The notes under the pieces: generated by a model
Database searches by the model: none
Told to the model about the DNA's origin: nothing
What the model saw: the letters and a program-made list of their open reading frames with translations, nothing else
Position numbers and translations under genes: made by a program
NCBI RefSeq assembly: GCF_024172125.1
Contig: NZ_JAMZEA010000011.1
Coordinates: forward strand, 186,001-250,000
Length of the DNA stretch: 64,000 bases
Direction: 5' to 3'
Origin: Actinomadura rupiterrae
Lineage (GTDB): Bacteria; Actinomycetota; Actinomycetes; Streptosporangiales; Streptosporangiaceae
In this document: piece by piece, positions 50,249 to 58,984 of the stretch
Numbering within the stretch: the first letter of the stretch is position 1
Layout: every line of letters begins with the position of its first letter

Positions 50249-51547
50249 ATGCTTGAGCGGCCCTTCCGATTCCTGCGACCCGCTGCCGCGGTCGCCGCCC
50301 TGTCGCTGGCCGCCGCGTGCGGCGGCGGATCGTCGGACAAGTCGTCCGGCGGGGGCACCCCCGGTCCCGCGACGTTCACCTACTGGACGACCAGCTGGAC
50401 GCCCGACCAGATCAACCAGATCGACGCCGACTTCGCCAAGGCGCACCCCGGCCTGCACGCCAAGGGGCAGTTCATCGCGAGCGCCGACCAGTACCTCCCC
50501 AAGGTCATCTCGGCGATCAAGAGCAACACCCAGCCGACCGTCCTGCTCACCCAGAACGCCTCCGACCTGCCGGAGATCGCGACGAGCGGGAAGCTGATCC
50601 CGCTGGACGGGGACCTCAAGCAGCAGACCGACGGCCTGTATCCCGGCATCAAGGACTCGCTGTTCTACAAGGGCAAGCAGCTCGGGTTCGCGCGCTCGGG
50701 CGTCGGCGACATCGTGCTGTTCTACAACAAGAAGGACTTCAAGGACGCTGGCATCGCCCAGCCGCCCGCGACCTGGACCGAGCTGGTCGCGGACGCCAAG
50801 AAGCTCACCGACCCGGGGAAGAAGCGGTTCGGCTACTACGTCCCGCTCGGCGAGGCCGAGTGGATCACCTTCGCCTACATGCCGCTGCTGCGCGCCAACG
50901 GCGGCGACCTGCTCAGCGCGGACGGCACCAAGTCGGCGTTCAACACCCCGCAGGGTGTCAAGGCGCTGCAGACCTGGCTCGACCTGATGTCGGCCAAGGC
51001 CGCGCCGACCACCAGCTTCGCGCAGGCCGGCAGCTTCGACGGCGCGCCCGCTTTCGCCAGCCATACCGTCTCGATGATGGCGAACGGCCAGTGGGCCGTG
51101 GACACCTTCAAGAAGGCCGGGATCGACTTCGGCGTCGCGCCGCTGCCGAAGGGCGACGCGGGCCAGTCCACCTCGGTCGGCATGGAGGTCGCGGCGCTGC
51201 TGAAGACCTCCAAGGCGCAGGAGCGGGCGGGCCTGGAGTTCATCAGGTACCTCGCCACGCCGCAGGTCGGCGCGCACCTGGCCGCGGTGAACGGCGGCCT
51301 GCCGTCCGCGCCCGACCAGCTCCAGCAGCCCGAGCTGAAGGACCACATCGCCAAGGACCCGTACTACCAGACCTTCGCCGACAGCCTGCAGTTCGGTAAG
51401 GGCCGTCCGATGACCCCGGCCTACAGCGCCGTCTCCGAGGCGCTGTACACCGAGATCGGCAAGGCGGTGCGCGGCCAGGAGACCGCGCAGCAGGCGCTCG
51501 CCAACGCCGCGGCCAAGGCCGACAAGGCGCTCAAGGAGCAGGGCTGA
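50249..51547 (+). CDS. ABC transporter extracellular sugar-binding lipoprotein
   Basis: The 432-residue protein has a signal peptide with lipobox SLAAAC (Cys24) and the SBP_bac_1/8 fold of carbohydrate importers (TFTYWTTSWTPDQINQID, then TQPTVLLTQNASDLPEIATSG and VAALLKTSKAQERAGLEFI). It captures a sugar outside and delivers it to the two permeases downstream. ATG at 50249; an in-frame GTG lies nine bases before. The sugar cannot be told from sequence. Confidence 0.92.
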   Translation: MLERPFRFLRPAAAVAALSLAAACGGGSSDKSSGGGTPGPATFTYWTTSWTPDQINQIDADFAKAHPGLHAKGQFIASADQYLPKVISAIKSNTQPTVLLTQNASDLPEIATSGKLIPLDGDLKQQTDGLYPGIKDSLFYKGKQLGFARSGVGDIVLFYNKKDFKDAGIAQPPATWTELVADAKKLTDPGKKRFGYYVPLGEAEWITFAYMPLLRANGGDLLSADGTKSAFNTPQGVKALQTWLDLMSAKAAPTTSFAQAGSFDGAPAFASHTVSMMANGQWAVDTFKKAGIDFGVAPLPKGDAGQSTSVGMEVAALLKTSKAQERAGLEFIRYLATPQVGAHLAAVNGGLPSAPDQLQQPELKDHIAKDPYYQTFADSLQFGKGRPMTPAYSAVSEALYTEIGKAVRGQETAQQALANAAAKADKALKEQG

Positions 51548-51624
51548 GCCCGGCCGCCGCCCCGGACGCCGCTCGCGTCCGGGGCGCCGGTCTTACGCGC
51601 ATTACCAGCCGCCCGGGACGTTCC

Positions 51625-52530
51625 GTGCGCACAGGACGTCCACGCAGTGGGCGTTCGCGCGCCGATCGGCGGAACTGGGGGCTGGCGTACCTGTTCGTCG
51701 CGCCGACCGTCCTGCTGACGGTCGTGTTCTCGATCGTCCCGCTGGTGATGCTCGGCTGGCGCAGCCTGCAGAAGGGCAACGTCTTCGGGACGTCCCTGCG
51801 GTTCGTCGGGATGCGCAACTACCGGGAGATGCTCGCCGAGGGCGGCGGCAAGGCGCTCGGCGTCACCGCCGAGTACACCGTGGCGTTCGTGCTGCTGACG
51901 ATGTTCCTCGGGCTCGTCCTCGCGCTGCTGCTGAACGCGAAGGTGCCCGGCGCGAGCCGGTTGCGCGCGCCGTTCATCATCCCGCTCGTGGTGCCCGCCG
52001 TCGCGACCGCGCTGATCTGGGGCAACCTGTTCGCGCCGCGGTTCGGGCTGCTGAACCGGCTGCTGTCCGGGGCCGGCCTGTCCGAGATCGACTTCGTGTC
52101 CCGGCCCGGGCCGGCGCTCGGCATGGTGATCCTGTTCGGCACCTGGCAGTTCTTCGGGCAGAACGTCATCCTGTACCTGGCCGCCCTGAAGACCCTCCCG
52201 CAGGACGTCCTGGAGGCGTCGAGCGTGGACGGCGCGGGCCCCTGGCAGCGGTTCCGGTACATGCAGTGGCCGATGCTGCGCCGCAACACCCTGCTCATCC
52301 TGGTCGTCACGACCCTGACCGGGCTGCAGACGTTCACCCAGATCTACGTGCTCACCTCCGGCGGCCCGGACGGCGCGACCCGCACCGCCCTGTTCTACGT
52401 CTACGACCAGGGCTTCGCCAAGTTCGACGCGGGCCGCGCGGACGCGATGGGGATGCTGCTGTTCCTGCTGTCCCTCGCCGTCACCGGGCTGCAGATCGCG
52501 ATGCTGGGACGGAGGGACGGGCGTGCCTAG
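51625..52530 (+). CDS. Sugar ABC transporter permease (MalF/UgpA type)
   Basis: The 301-residue protein has six hydrophobic helices and the binding-protein-dependent transport loop EASSVDGAGPWQRFRYMQWP (EAA motif), through which the ATPase docks. GTG start at 51625. It overlaps the second permease by eight bases. Confidence 0.93.
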   Translation: MRTGRPRSGRSRADRRNWGLAYLFVAPTVLLTVVFSIVPLVMLGWRSLQKGNVFGTSLRFVGMRNYREMLAEGGGKALGVTAEYTVAFVLLTMFLGLVLALLLNAKVPGASRLRAPFIIPLVVPAVATALIWGNLFAPRFGLLNRLLSGAGLSEIDFVSRPGPALGMVILFGTWQFFGQNVILYLAALKTLPQDVLEASSVDGAGPWQRFRYMQWPMLRRNTLLILVVTTLTGLQTFTQIYVLTSGGPDGATRTALFYVYDQGFAKFDAGRADAMGMLLFLLSLAVTGLQIAMLGRRDGRA

Positions 52531-53350
52531 GATCCTGCTGCACCGCGCGGCGGTGTACACGCTGCTCGCCGCCGCCGTGCTGATCGTGATGTTCCCGCTG
52601 GTGTGGATGGCGCTGACCGCCGTGAAGTCCAACGGGCAGATCATCAACCCGGCCGCGCCGCTGTGGCCGACCGAGTGGCACTGGTCCAACATCCCCGACG
52701 CCTGGGGCAAGGCGCCGTTCGCGCGCTGGTTCGTCAACACCGTGGTGTTCGCGGTCGCCGCGACGCTCGGCCAGCTCGCCGCCGGGATGCTCGCGGGCTA
52801 CGCGTTCGCGATGTTCGACTTCCCCGGCCGCCGGGTGCTGTTCGCGCTCGCGCTCAGCGGCCTGATGATCCCGTTCAGCGCGATCATCGTGCCGGTCGCG
52901 CAGATCCTCGGCGACCTGCACTGGCTGAACACCTACCAGGGGCTGATCGTCCCGAACATCGCGTCCGGCCTGGCGACGTTCCTGTTCCGGCAGTTCTTCC
53001 TCGGCGCGCCGCGCCAGCTCGCCGAGGCCGCCCGCATCGACGGCGCGTCCGAGCTGCGGATCTTCTGGCAGGTGTACGCGCCGCTCGCGCGGCCCGCGAC
53101 CGCCGCGCTCGGCATCATCCTGTTCCTGCAGAACTGGAACAACTTCCTGTTCCCGCTGATCGCGGTGAACACCACGAAGATGCAGGTGATCTCGCAGGGC
53201 CTCGCGGTGTTCCAGTCCCAGATGACCACGCAGACGCAGTACAACCTCATCATGTCCGCGTCGCTGATCGCGATCGTCCCGGTGCTGCTGGTCGCGGTCG
53301 CCGCGCAGCGGCACATCGTCGAAGGCATCACCCTCGGCGCGGTCGACTGA
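52523..53350 (+). CDS. Sugar ABC transporter permease (MalG/UgpE type)
   Basis: The 275-residue protein has six helices with the EAA loop EAARIDGASELRIFWQVYAPL and ends with the usual VEGITLGAVD. GTG start at 52523. No ATPase gene follows; in actinobacteria such importers often share the MsiK ATPase encoded elsewhere. Confidence 0.93.
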   Translation: MPRILLHRAAVYTLLAAAVLIVMFPLVWMALTAVKSNGQIINPAAPLWPTEWHWSNIPDAWGKAPFARWFVNTVVFAVAATLGQLAAGMLAGYAFAMFDFPGRRVLFALALSGLMIPFSAIIVPVAQILGDLHWLNTYQGLIVPNIASGLATFLFRQFFLGAPRQLAEAARIDGASELRIFWQVYAPLARPATAALGIILFLQNWNNFLFPLIAVNTTKMQVISQGLAVFQSQMTTQTQYNLIMSASLIAIVPVLLVAVAAQRHIVEGITLGAVD

Positions 53351-53380
53351 CCGGCCGCTCGTCCGCGACCTGGCGTGGTG

Positions 53381-54403
53381 TCAGTTCTGCGCGACCAGGT
53401 CGGGGCGGGGGAGCGTGGCCGGCGTGGCCTCGGCCGTCGCCGCGGACGCGCGGTACCGGAACACGTGCCGGTAGGACTGCGGCGACACCCCGGTCACCCG
53501 GCCGAAGTGGTAGCGCAGGTTGGCCGCGTTGCCGAAGCCGGTGTCGCGGGCGACCTCCTCGATCGGCAGGTCGGTGGTCTCCAGCAGCTCCTGCGCGAGC
53601 CGGACGCGCTGCTGCAGCAGCCACTGCAGCGGCGTGATGCCGAGCGTGTCGCGGAACCGGCGCGCGAGCGTCCGCTCGCTCAGGTGCGCGACGCGCGCCA
53701 GCTGCGGGACGGTCAGCGGCAGGTGCAGCCGCTCCACCGCCCAGCGCAGCACCGGCGCGAGGTCGCCGTCCCGCTCGCCGCCGACCGCCGGGCGCGTGAC
53801 CTGCGCCTGGCCGCCCTCGCGGTGCGGCGGGACGACCATCCGGCGCGCCACCTCGCCCGCCACCGCGGCGCCGTGGTCCTGCCGCAGCAGGTGCAGGCAC
53901 ACGTCGATCGCCGCGCCCGAACCCGCGGTGGTGACGACGTCGCCGTGGTCGATGTACAGCGGGGACGCGTCGAGCTCGACCGCGGGGAAGCGGTGCGCGA
54001 AGTCGCCGGCGTTCAGCCAGTGCGTCGTCGCGCGGCGGCCGTCCAGCAGCCCGGCGGCGGCGAGCACGTACGCGCCGGTGCACAGCGCGACGATCCGGCG
54101 GCCGCGCCGGTGCGCCTCGCGCACGGCCGCGACCAGCCCGGCCGGCGGGTCGAGCTGGACGGGCCGGGCCAGCGCCCCGACCAGCACGGTGTCGGCGTCG
54201 GGCAGGTCGTCGAAGCGGTGCGAGGCGTGCAGGCTGAGCCCGCCGGTGGACGGCAGCGCGCCCGGCTCGGCGGCGCACGTCCGCAGCTCGTACCAGGGAT
54301 CGACCAGGTCGCTGCGGTCGGTCCCGAAGACCTCGCAGGGGACGGCCAGCTCGAACACCGGCGTCCCCGCGGTCACGGCCAGCCCCACGACGTGTCCGCT
54401 CAT
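53381..54403 (-). CDS. GlxA-family transcriptional regulator (DJ-1/PfpI-like domain plus AraC HTH)
   Basis: The 340-residue protein has an N-terminal DJ-1/PfpI-like domain (GTPVFELAVPCEVFG; CTGAYVLAAAGLLDGRRATTHW around the nucleophile-elbow Cys) and a C-terminal AraC-type double HTH (LSERTLARRFRDTLGITPLQWL and IEEVARDTGFGNAANLRYHF). It is divergent from an APC permease across 72 bases and may control it. The ATG at 54403 gives the family start MSGHVVGLAVTAGTPVFEL. Confidence 0.92.
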   Translation of the reverse strand: MSGHVVGLAVTAGTPVFELAVPCEVFGTDRSDLVDPWYELRTCAAEPGALPSTGGLSLHASHRFDDLPDADTVLVGALARPVQLDPPAGLVAAVREAHRRGRRIVALCTGAYVLAAAGLLDGRRATTHWLNAGDFAHRFPAVELDASPLYIDHGDVVTTAGSGAAIDVCLHLLRQDHGAAVAGEVARRMVVPPHREGGQAQVTRPAVGGERDGDLAPVLRWAVERLHLPLTVPQLARVAHLSERTLARRFRDTLGITPLQWLLQQRVRLAQELLETTDLPIEEVARDTGFGNAANLRYHFGRVTGVSPQSYRHVFRYRASAATAEATPATLPRPDLVAQN

Positions 54404-54475
54404 GGCAGGAATTCTACGCACGCCGTCGCTTCTGTCGCTGGCGGCGAAGGGGTGTTCAACCGACGCTTGGACCTT

Positions 54476-55834
54476 GTGAACGACACCGAAGTGAACGGCG
54501 CCGACGCGGACGGCTCCGCCGCTCCCGCCCCGGGCGCGTCCGGGGGCAGGCTCACGCTCGGGCAGGGCACCGCGATGTACGTCGGCGCCGTGCTCGGCAC
54601 CGGCGTGATCGCGCTGCCCGCGCTCGCCGCCCGCGCCGCCGGACCCGCGTCCCTGCTCGCCTGGGCGCTGCTGGTGGTGATGTCCGCGCCGCTCGCCGCG
54701 ACGTTCGCCGCGCTCGGCGCGCGCCACCCGGACGCCGGCGGGGTGTCCACCTACGCGCGGCTGGCCTTCGGCGAGCGCGCCGCCGCCGTGGTCGGCTGGT
54801 GCTTCTATTTCGCCGTCCCGCCGGGCGCGGCCGCCGCCGCGCTGTTCGGCGGCGCCTACGTCGCCGAGGCCGCGGGCGGCGGGCGGACGACCGTCCTGCT
54901 CACCGCCGCCCTGCTCATGGCCGTCGTCACCGCCGCCAACGCGGTCGGCGTCCAGGCGTCCGGACGGCTCCAGTTCGCGCTGGCCGGGCTGCTGGTCGTC
55001 CTGCTGCTGGTCTCGGTCGGGCTGTCGCTGCCGCACGCGCACACCGGCAACCTCACCCCGTTCGCCCCACACGGCTGGACGGCGATCGGGTCGGCGGCGG
55101 CGCTGCTGGTGTGGAGCTTCGCGGGCTGGGAGGCGATCACGCACCTGGCCGCCGAGTTCCGCCGCCCGGCCCGCGACCTGCCCCGCGCGACCGGCGCCGC
55201 GGTCGCCGTCGTCGGCGTGCTGTACCTGCTGCTCGCGTTCGCGATCATCGCGGTGCTCGGCCCGGGCGCGGCCGACTCGCCCGCCCCGCTCGGCGACCTG
55301 ATGGCGAGCGGGCTCGGCGGCGGCGCGCGCTGGCTGGCCGCCGGGGCCGCGCTGCTGCTCACCCTCGGCGCGATGAACGCCTACTACGCCGGCGCCGCCA
55401 AGCTCGGCTCGGCGCTCGGCCGCGACGGCGCGCTGCCCGCCTGGCTCGGCCGCGGCAGCGTCGCGGGGGAGGTGCCGCGGCGCAGCCTGGGCGCCAACTC
55501 CACGCTGTCGTTCGCGTGCCTGGCGGTCGTCGGGCTGACCGACGTCGGGCCCAAGCCGCTCGTCCTGCTGACCACCGGCTCGTTCGTCACCGTGTACGCG
55601 ATCGGCGTCGCCGCCGCGCTGCGGCTGCTGCCCCGCCGCACCGCCGGATGGTACGCGGCCGCCGTCGCGCTGGTGTCCGTCGCCGCGCTGCTGCTGATGT
55701 CCGGCCGGTACCTGGTGTGGCCGCTGGTGGTGACCGGCGCGTCGCTGCTCTACCTGCGCCGCCGCCGCGCCGCCGCGTCCGCGCCCGCCGAGCCCGGAGG
55801 GACCGCCGAGCCGCAGCCCGCCGAGGCCGGCTGA
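54476..55834 (+). CDS. APC-family amino-acid permease
   Basis: The 452-residue protein has about 12 hydrophobic helices with TLGQGTAMYVGAVLGTGVIALPALAA (given as helix-1 signature) and the WEAITHLAAEFRRPARDLPRA loop between helices 6 and 7, as in YjeH-like transporters. The start is the GTG at 54476; no strong ribosome site is seen, and a GTG at 54491 is possible. Probable target of the divergent GlxA-type regulator. Substrate unknown. Confidence 0.87.
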   Translation: MNDTEVNGADADGSAAPAPGASGGRLTLGQGTAMYVGAVLGTGVIALPALAARAAGPASLLAWALLVVMSAPLAATFAALGARHPDAGGVSTYARLAFGERAAAVVGWCFYFAVPPGAAAAALFGGAYVAEAAGGGRTTVLLTAALLMAVVTAANAVGVQASGRLQFALAGLLVVLLLVSVGLSLPHAHTGNLTPFAPHGWTAIGSAAALLVWSFAGWEAITHLAAEFRRPARDLPRATGAAVAVVGVLYLLLAFAIIAVLGPGAADSPAPLGDLMASGLGGGARWLAAGAALLLTLGAMNAYYAGAAKLGSALGRDGALPAWLGRGSVAGEVPRRSLGANSTLSFACLAVVGLTDVGPKPLVLLTTGSFVTVYAIGVAAALRLLPRRTAGWYAAAVALVSVAALLLMSGRYLVWPLVVTGASLLYLRRRRAAASAPAEPGGTAEPQPAEAG

Positions 55835-55873
55835 CCGCCCCGGCACCACCGAAGACGAGACGGAGGACTCCTG

Positions 55874-56305
55874 GTGATACTCGGCATCGACCACATCGGC
55901 CTCGCGACCGACGACCCGGACGGCGTCGCGCCGTTCCTGACCGCGCTGGGCCTGGCGGCCACCGACCGCGGCGAGGCCGGGGCCTACGGCGTCGCCTGCG
56001 AGTTCTGGCACCGTCCCGAGGCGCCCGGCCAGGCCGCGATCGAGCTGGTGTCGCCGGTCCAGGAGGACTCCTCGATCGCCGCGCGCCTCGCCGACCAGGG
56101 TCCCGGCATATACCACGTGGCATTCACCGTGGACGACCTGGAGGCCGATCTCGCCAAGCTGCGCGCGCAGGGCTTCACGGCCGTCGACCGCGAACCCTGC
56201 GCCGGAGCGCGACCGGGCATGCGCGTCGCGTTCCTCTACGCGCGCCGTCCGGCGGGGCTGCTCGTCGAGCTCGTCCAGTACGAGGATCACCCGCGGATCG
56301 GGTGA
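55874..56305 (+). CDS. VOC-family protein, methylmalonyl-CoA epimerase-like
   Basis: The 143-residue protein is a two-module VOC fold. Candidate metal ligands are His7 in GIDHIGLA, His in GIYHVAFTVDD and Glu in LLVELVQ; the spacing fits methylmalonyl-CoA epimerase. GTG start after GGAGG. No methylmalonyl-CoA mutase is nearby, so another VOC activity such as glyoxalase cannot be excluded. Confidence 0.82.
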   Translation: MILGIDHIGLATDDPDGVAPFLTALGLAATDRGEAGAYGVACEFWHRPEAPGQAAIELVSPVQEDSSIAARLADQGPGIYHVAFTVDDLEADLAKLRAQGFTAVDREPCAGARPGMRVAFLYARRPAGLLVELVQYEDHPRIG

Positions 56306-56517
56306 ACGGCAGGATTTTGACGAAAGGCGGCAGAACCTCCCCTCGCCGGGACGCGGCGGACGGTCCACGTTGATCTCCATGAGCCTTCTGCCGGCCCTCG
56401 GCCCCGCTCCCCGCCTCGCCGCCCCCCGCGCGCAGGGTTCCCCTGCCCTCGCGCGCCGCCGCGGAGTGTCCTGGGTGTGACGGGCCCCTACCACCCCCTT
56501 CCCCGCCTGGAGATCTC

Positions 56518-58503
56518 GTGAATGATTCCGAGCGGCCGTTCGGCGCCGTCCCCGACGAGGACGACCTGGAGCGGCTCGCCAACGACCTGGGGCTCGGCCT
56601 GTCCCGGGCCGAGCTCGCCGAATACACCCCGCTCGTCCGCCGCCGGCTGGACGCCTACTCCCGGCTGGACGAGCTGAACCCGGCACCGCCGCCGTGGCGG
56701 CCCCGCCCGCGCGATCCCGGCGCCCCTCCGGCCGGCCGGGCCGACCCCCGGGACGGCTGGTCGTGGCGGTGCTCGCTGCGGTACGCCGGAACCGGGCCCC
56801 TCGCCGGGCGCCGGATCGCCGTCCAGGACGACATCGCCGTCGCCGGGCTGCCGATGCGGCTCGGCTCGCCGCTGCTGTCCGGCTTCGCGCCCGCCGAGGA
56901 CGCGACCGTCGTGACCCGCCTGCTGGAGGCCGGCGCCGAGATCGTCGGCAAGACCGCCGCCGCCGACGACTGCGCCGCCCGGATCGACGCCGACCCCGGC
57001 ATGGCGGACCTGCCCGGCCACTACGGCCAAGGCGGCTTGAACGAGCGCAACGCCTGCAACGGACGCAACGCACCCAACGGGCACGACGGCGCCAACGCTC
57101 CTGCCGGCCTCAACGGGCAGGCCGACATGTACGGCCAGGGCGGCATGAACGGCCGGGAGGGATCGAACGCCCCGGAGGGGTTGAACGGCAGGGAGGGGCT
57201 GAACGGCTCCGACGGGCTGAACGGCTCCGACGGGCTGAAGGGCCGGGACGGGCTGAAGGGCCGGGAGGGGCTGAACGGTCATGACAGCCTCAACGGCAGC
57301 CGTGCCCTGAACGGCCGCGACCCTGCAGCCGAAGCCGTCCCAGGCCGCGCTGCGGAAGCCGAGGCGGCCCGCGCCCGTGACGCGCGGTCCGGCACCGCGC
57401 CCGCCGCCGTGCCGCGGCCGCGGAACCCGCATGACCCGGGACGGCTCGCGGGCGGGCCGTCCGGTGGCAGCGCGGTGGTCCTGGCGACCGGACAGGCGGA
57501 CCTGGCGATCGGCACCGACCACGGCGGTGAGCTGCGCGTCCCGGCGTCGTGGTGCGGGTGCGTCGCGCACAAGCCGACCTACGGGCTCGTCCCGCTCACC
57601 GGCGCGTTCCCGTTCGAGCGCACGCTGGACCACCTCGGCCCGATGGCGCGGGCCGTCGCCGACTGCGCGCTGCTGCTGGAGGTGCTCGCCGGGGCGGACG
57701 GCCTGGACCCGCGCCAGCAGGTGGACCTCGGGATGCGCGGCTACCGCCGGTACCTGGACGCCGACGCGCGCGGCACCCGGATCGCGGTGCTGCGCGAGGG
57801 CTTCGACATCCCCGGCGTGTCCGAGCCCGACGTGGACGCCGCCGTCCTGGACGCGCTGGACGCCCTCGCGCACGCGGGCGCGCGTGTGGAAGAGGTCTCG
57901 GTGCCGCTGCACCGCGACGGCCCGGCGATCTGGAGCGCCGTCGCCCAGCAGGGCATGACCGACCTGACGCTGCGCAGCGACGCCGCCGCGACCAACTGGG
58001 ACGGGCACGTCGAGCCCGAGCTGGTCCGGCACCACCGCCGCGCCCGCTGGACGCGTCCGGACGCGCTGCCGCCCTCGGCCGTCGTCACGGCCCTCGCGGG
58101 CGCCTACGCGACCGCGCGCTTCGGCCACTACTACTACGCCAAGGCCCAAGCGCTGGCACGGGAGCTGCGCCGGCGCTACGAGACGGTCCTGGAACGTTTC
58201 GATGTGCTCGCGCTGCCGACCGTCCCGATGAAGGCGCCGCTGTGCACCGCGGACGGGACGGCCGCGGCGGTGTCCCTCGCCTACGACAGCGCGCGCAACA
58301 CCATGCCGTTCGACGCGACCGGCAATCCGGCGCTGAGCGTCCCGTGCGGATTCTCCGAAGGGCTTCCGGTGGGATTGATGTTCGTCGGGCGGTGCTTCGA
58401 CGACGAGACCGTGCTGAGGGTCGGCCACGCCTACGAGACCGTTCGCGGACCGCTCGCGGCACCCGCCATGCGACGGCTGGAAGGGCGGACGAGCAGGGCC
58501 TGA
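56518..58503 (+). CDS. Amidase-signature pseudoenzyme (RhAmidase-like) with Asn-Gly repeat insert
   Basis: The 661-residue protein follows the Rhodococcus-type amidase fold along its length (IAVQDDIAVAGLPM, DATVVTRLLEAGAEIVGK, then HKPTYGLVPLTGAFPFERTLDHLGP and PFDATGNPALSVP). The Ser-cisSer-Lys triad is gone: the Lys is Gln103, the cis-Ser in GGSSGG is Pro314 (GGPSGG) and the nucleophile in GGSIR is Glu338 (GGELR). About 120 extra residues between 162 and 300, rich in GLNGxE/D repeats, sit where the short loop before GGSSGG normally is. The usual length is about 520. Hydrolysis is not expected; binding, scaffolding or another role is open. GTG start after GGAG. Confidence 0.82.
   Translation: MNDSERPFGAVPDEDDLERLANDLGLGLSRAELAEYTPLVRRRLDAYSRLDELNPAPPPWRPRPRDPGAPPAGRADPRDGWSWRCSLRYAGTGPLAGRRIAVQDDIAVAGLPMRLGSPLLSGFAPAEDATVVTRLLEAGAEIVGKTAAADDCAARIDADPGMADLPGHYGQGGLNERNACNGRNAPNGHDGANAPAGLNGQADMYGQGGMNGREGSNAPEGLNGREGLNGSDGLNGSDGLKGRDGLKGREGLNGHDSLNGSRALNGRDPAAEAVPGRAAEAEAARARDARSGTAPAAVPRPRNPHDPGRLAGGPSGGSAVVLATGQADLAIGTDHGGELRVPASWCGCVAHKPTYGLVPLTGAFPFERTLDHLGPMARAVADCALLLEVLAGADGLDPRQQVDLGMRGYRRYLDADARGTRIAVLREGFDIPGVSEPDVDAAVLDALDALAHAGARVEEVSVPLHRDGPAIWSAVAQQGMTDLTLRSDAAATNWDGHVEPELVRHHRRARWTRPDALPPSAVVTALAGAYATARFGHYYYAKAQALARELRRRYETVLERFDVLALPTVPMKAPLCTADGTAAAVSLAYDSARNTMPFDATGNPALSVPCGFSEGLPVGLMFVGRCFDDETVLRVGHAYETVRGPLAAPAMRRLEGRTSRA
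57142..57321 (+). repeat. 18-bp tandem repeats encoding Gly-Leu-Asn-Gly-x-Glu/Asp
   Basis: About ten in-frame 18-bp units, e.g. GGGCTGAACGGCTCCGAC at 57196-57213 and identically at 57214-57231, then GGGCTGAAGGGCCGGGAC (57232-57249). A more degenerate Asn/Gly-rich stretch precedes them from about 57040. Confidence 0.85.
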
Positions 58504-58529
58504 CCCGAAGGAAAATCACCCGCGCCGGG

Positions 58530-58564
58530 ACCCGGGCGAGCCGATCATCGGCCGGCCCGGGTTT
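58530..58564 (+). terminator. Terminator of the amidase-like gene
   Basis: Outer stem ACCCGGGC (58530-58537) with GCCCGGGT (58555-58562) and inner stem GCCGAT-C-ATCGGC (58540-58552), followed by TTT. Confidence 0.7.
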
Positions 58565-58801
58565 CGGCGCATCTCGTCCCGGGGTTATGGCTATGTAACC
58601 GCCGGGAGAGATGACACACGGAGCCCGTCCCGCCGGGGTGTCGGCTGTGGTCGCGGCTACCGCGCGGTCGGACGACCATGACGCCGGACCCGCATCGGCG
58701 ACTTCTGCCAGAAATTCCCCGAACCCTCCGTGAAGGAGCTGGTAAAAAAATGTAGTCGGCGGGCGTTGACAATGAACCCTTGCGCCGGATTGCCTCACGT
58801 G

Positions 58802-58873
58802 TAACTGTGGTCGGGCGGTCAAAGATCGTTAACACGATGGCCGCACTCGCGGGCTTTATCAGGTCCACAGTTA
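58802..58873. promoter_or_regulatory. Spaced inverted repeat TAACTGTGG / CCACAGTTA
   Basis: Perfect 9-bp arms at 58802-58810 and 58865-58873, 112-183 bases before the regulator gene. It may be a looped operator or an RNA hairpin. Confidence 0.35.
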
Positions 58874-58984
58874 AAGGGCGATGGGAGCGTCGAACGGAAT
58901 GCCCGGGGAGCCTTCTCACAGATGGCACGCAGTCAACACCAGACCAACCATCGGCGCAGCGCCTGACCAGGGAGGCCCGGAGTC

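Larger units (their letters stand above)
58504..58984. other. Non-coding region before StrR/ParB-like regulator
   Basis: No gene is supported in these 481 bases. GC content is lower than average from about 58700. TTGACA at 58766-58771 could be a -35 element, without a clear -10. TAACTGTGG (58802-58810) and CCACAGTTA (58865-58873) form a perfect 9-bp inverted repeat 54 bases apart. Confidence 0.5.

Noticed and set aside
54404..57073. Upstream extension of the GlxA-type regulator frame on the minus strand.
   Set aside because: The extension is antisense to the APC permease, VOC and amidase-like genes and has no family sequence; the ATG at 54403 gives the normal start.
57142..57321. CRISPR-like array in the amidase-like gene.
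   Set aside because: The 18-bp units are contiguous, in frame and encode a peptide repeat; there are no spacers and no cas genes.
58730..58804. Micro-frame starting GTG and reading KELVKKCSRRALTMNPCAGLPHV, which looks a little like a small modified-peptide precursor.
   Set aside because: There is no ribosome site, a stop lies close upstream, and the stretch overlaps a TTGACA promoter element in a low-GC gap. It could be revisited only if transcript data show it.
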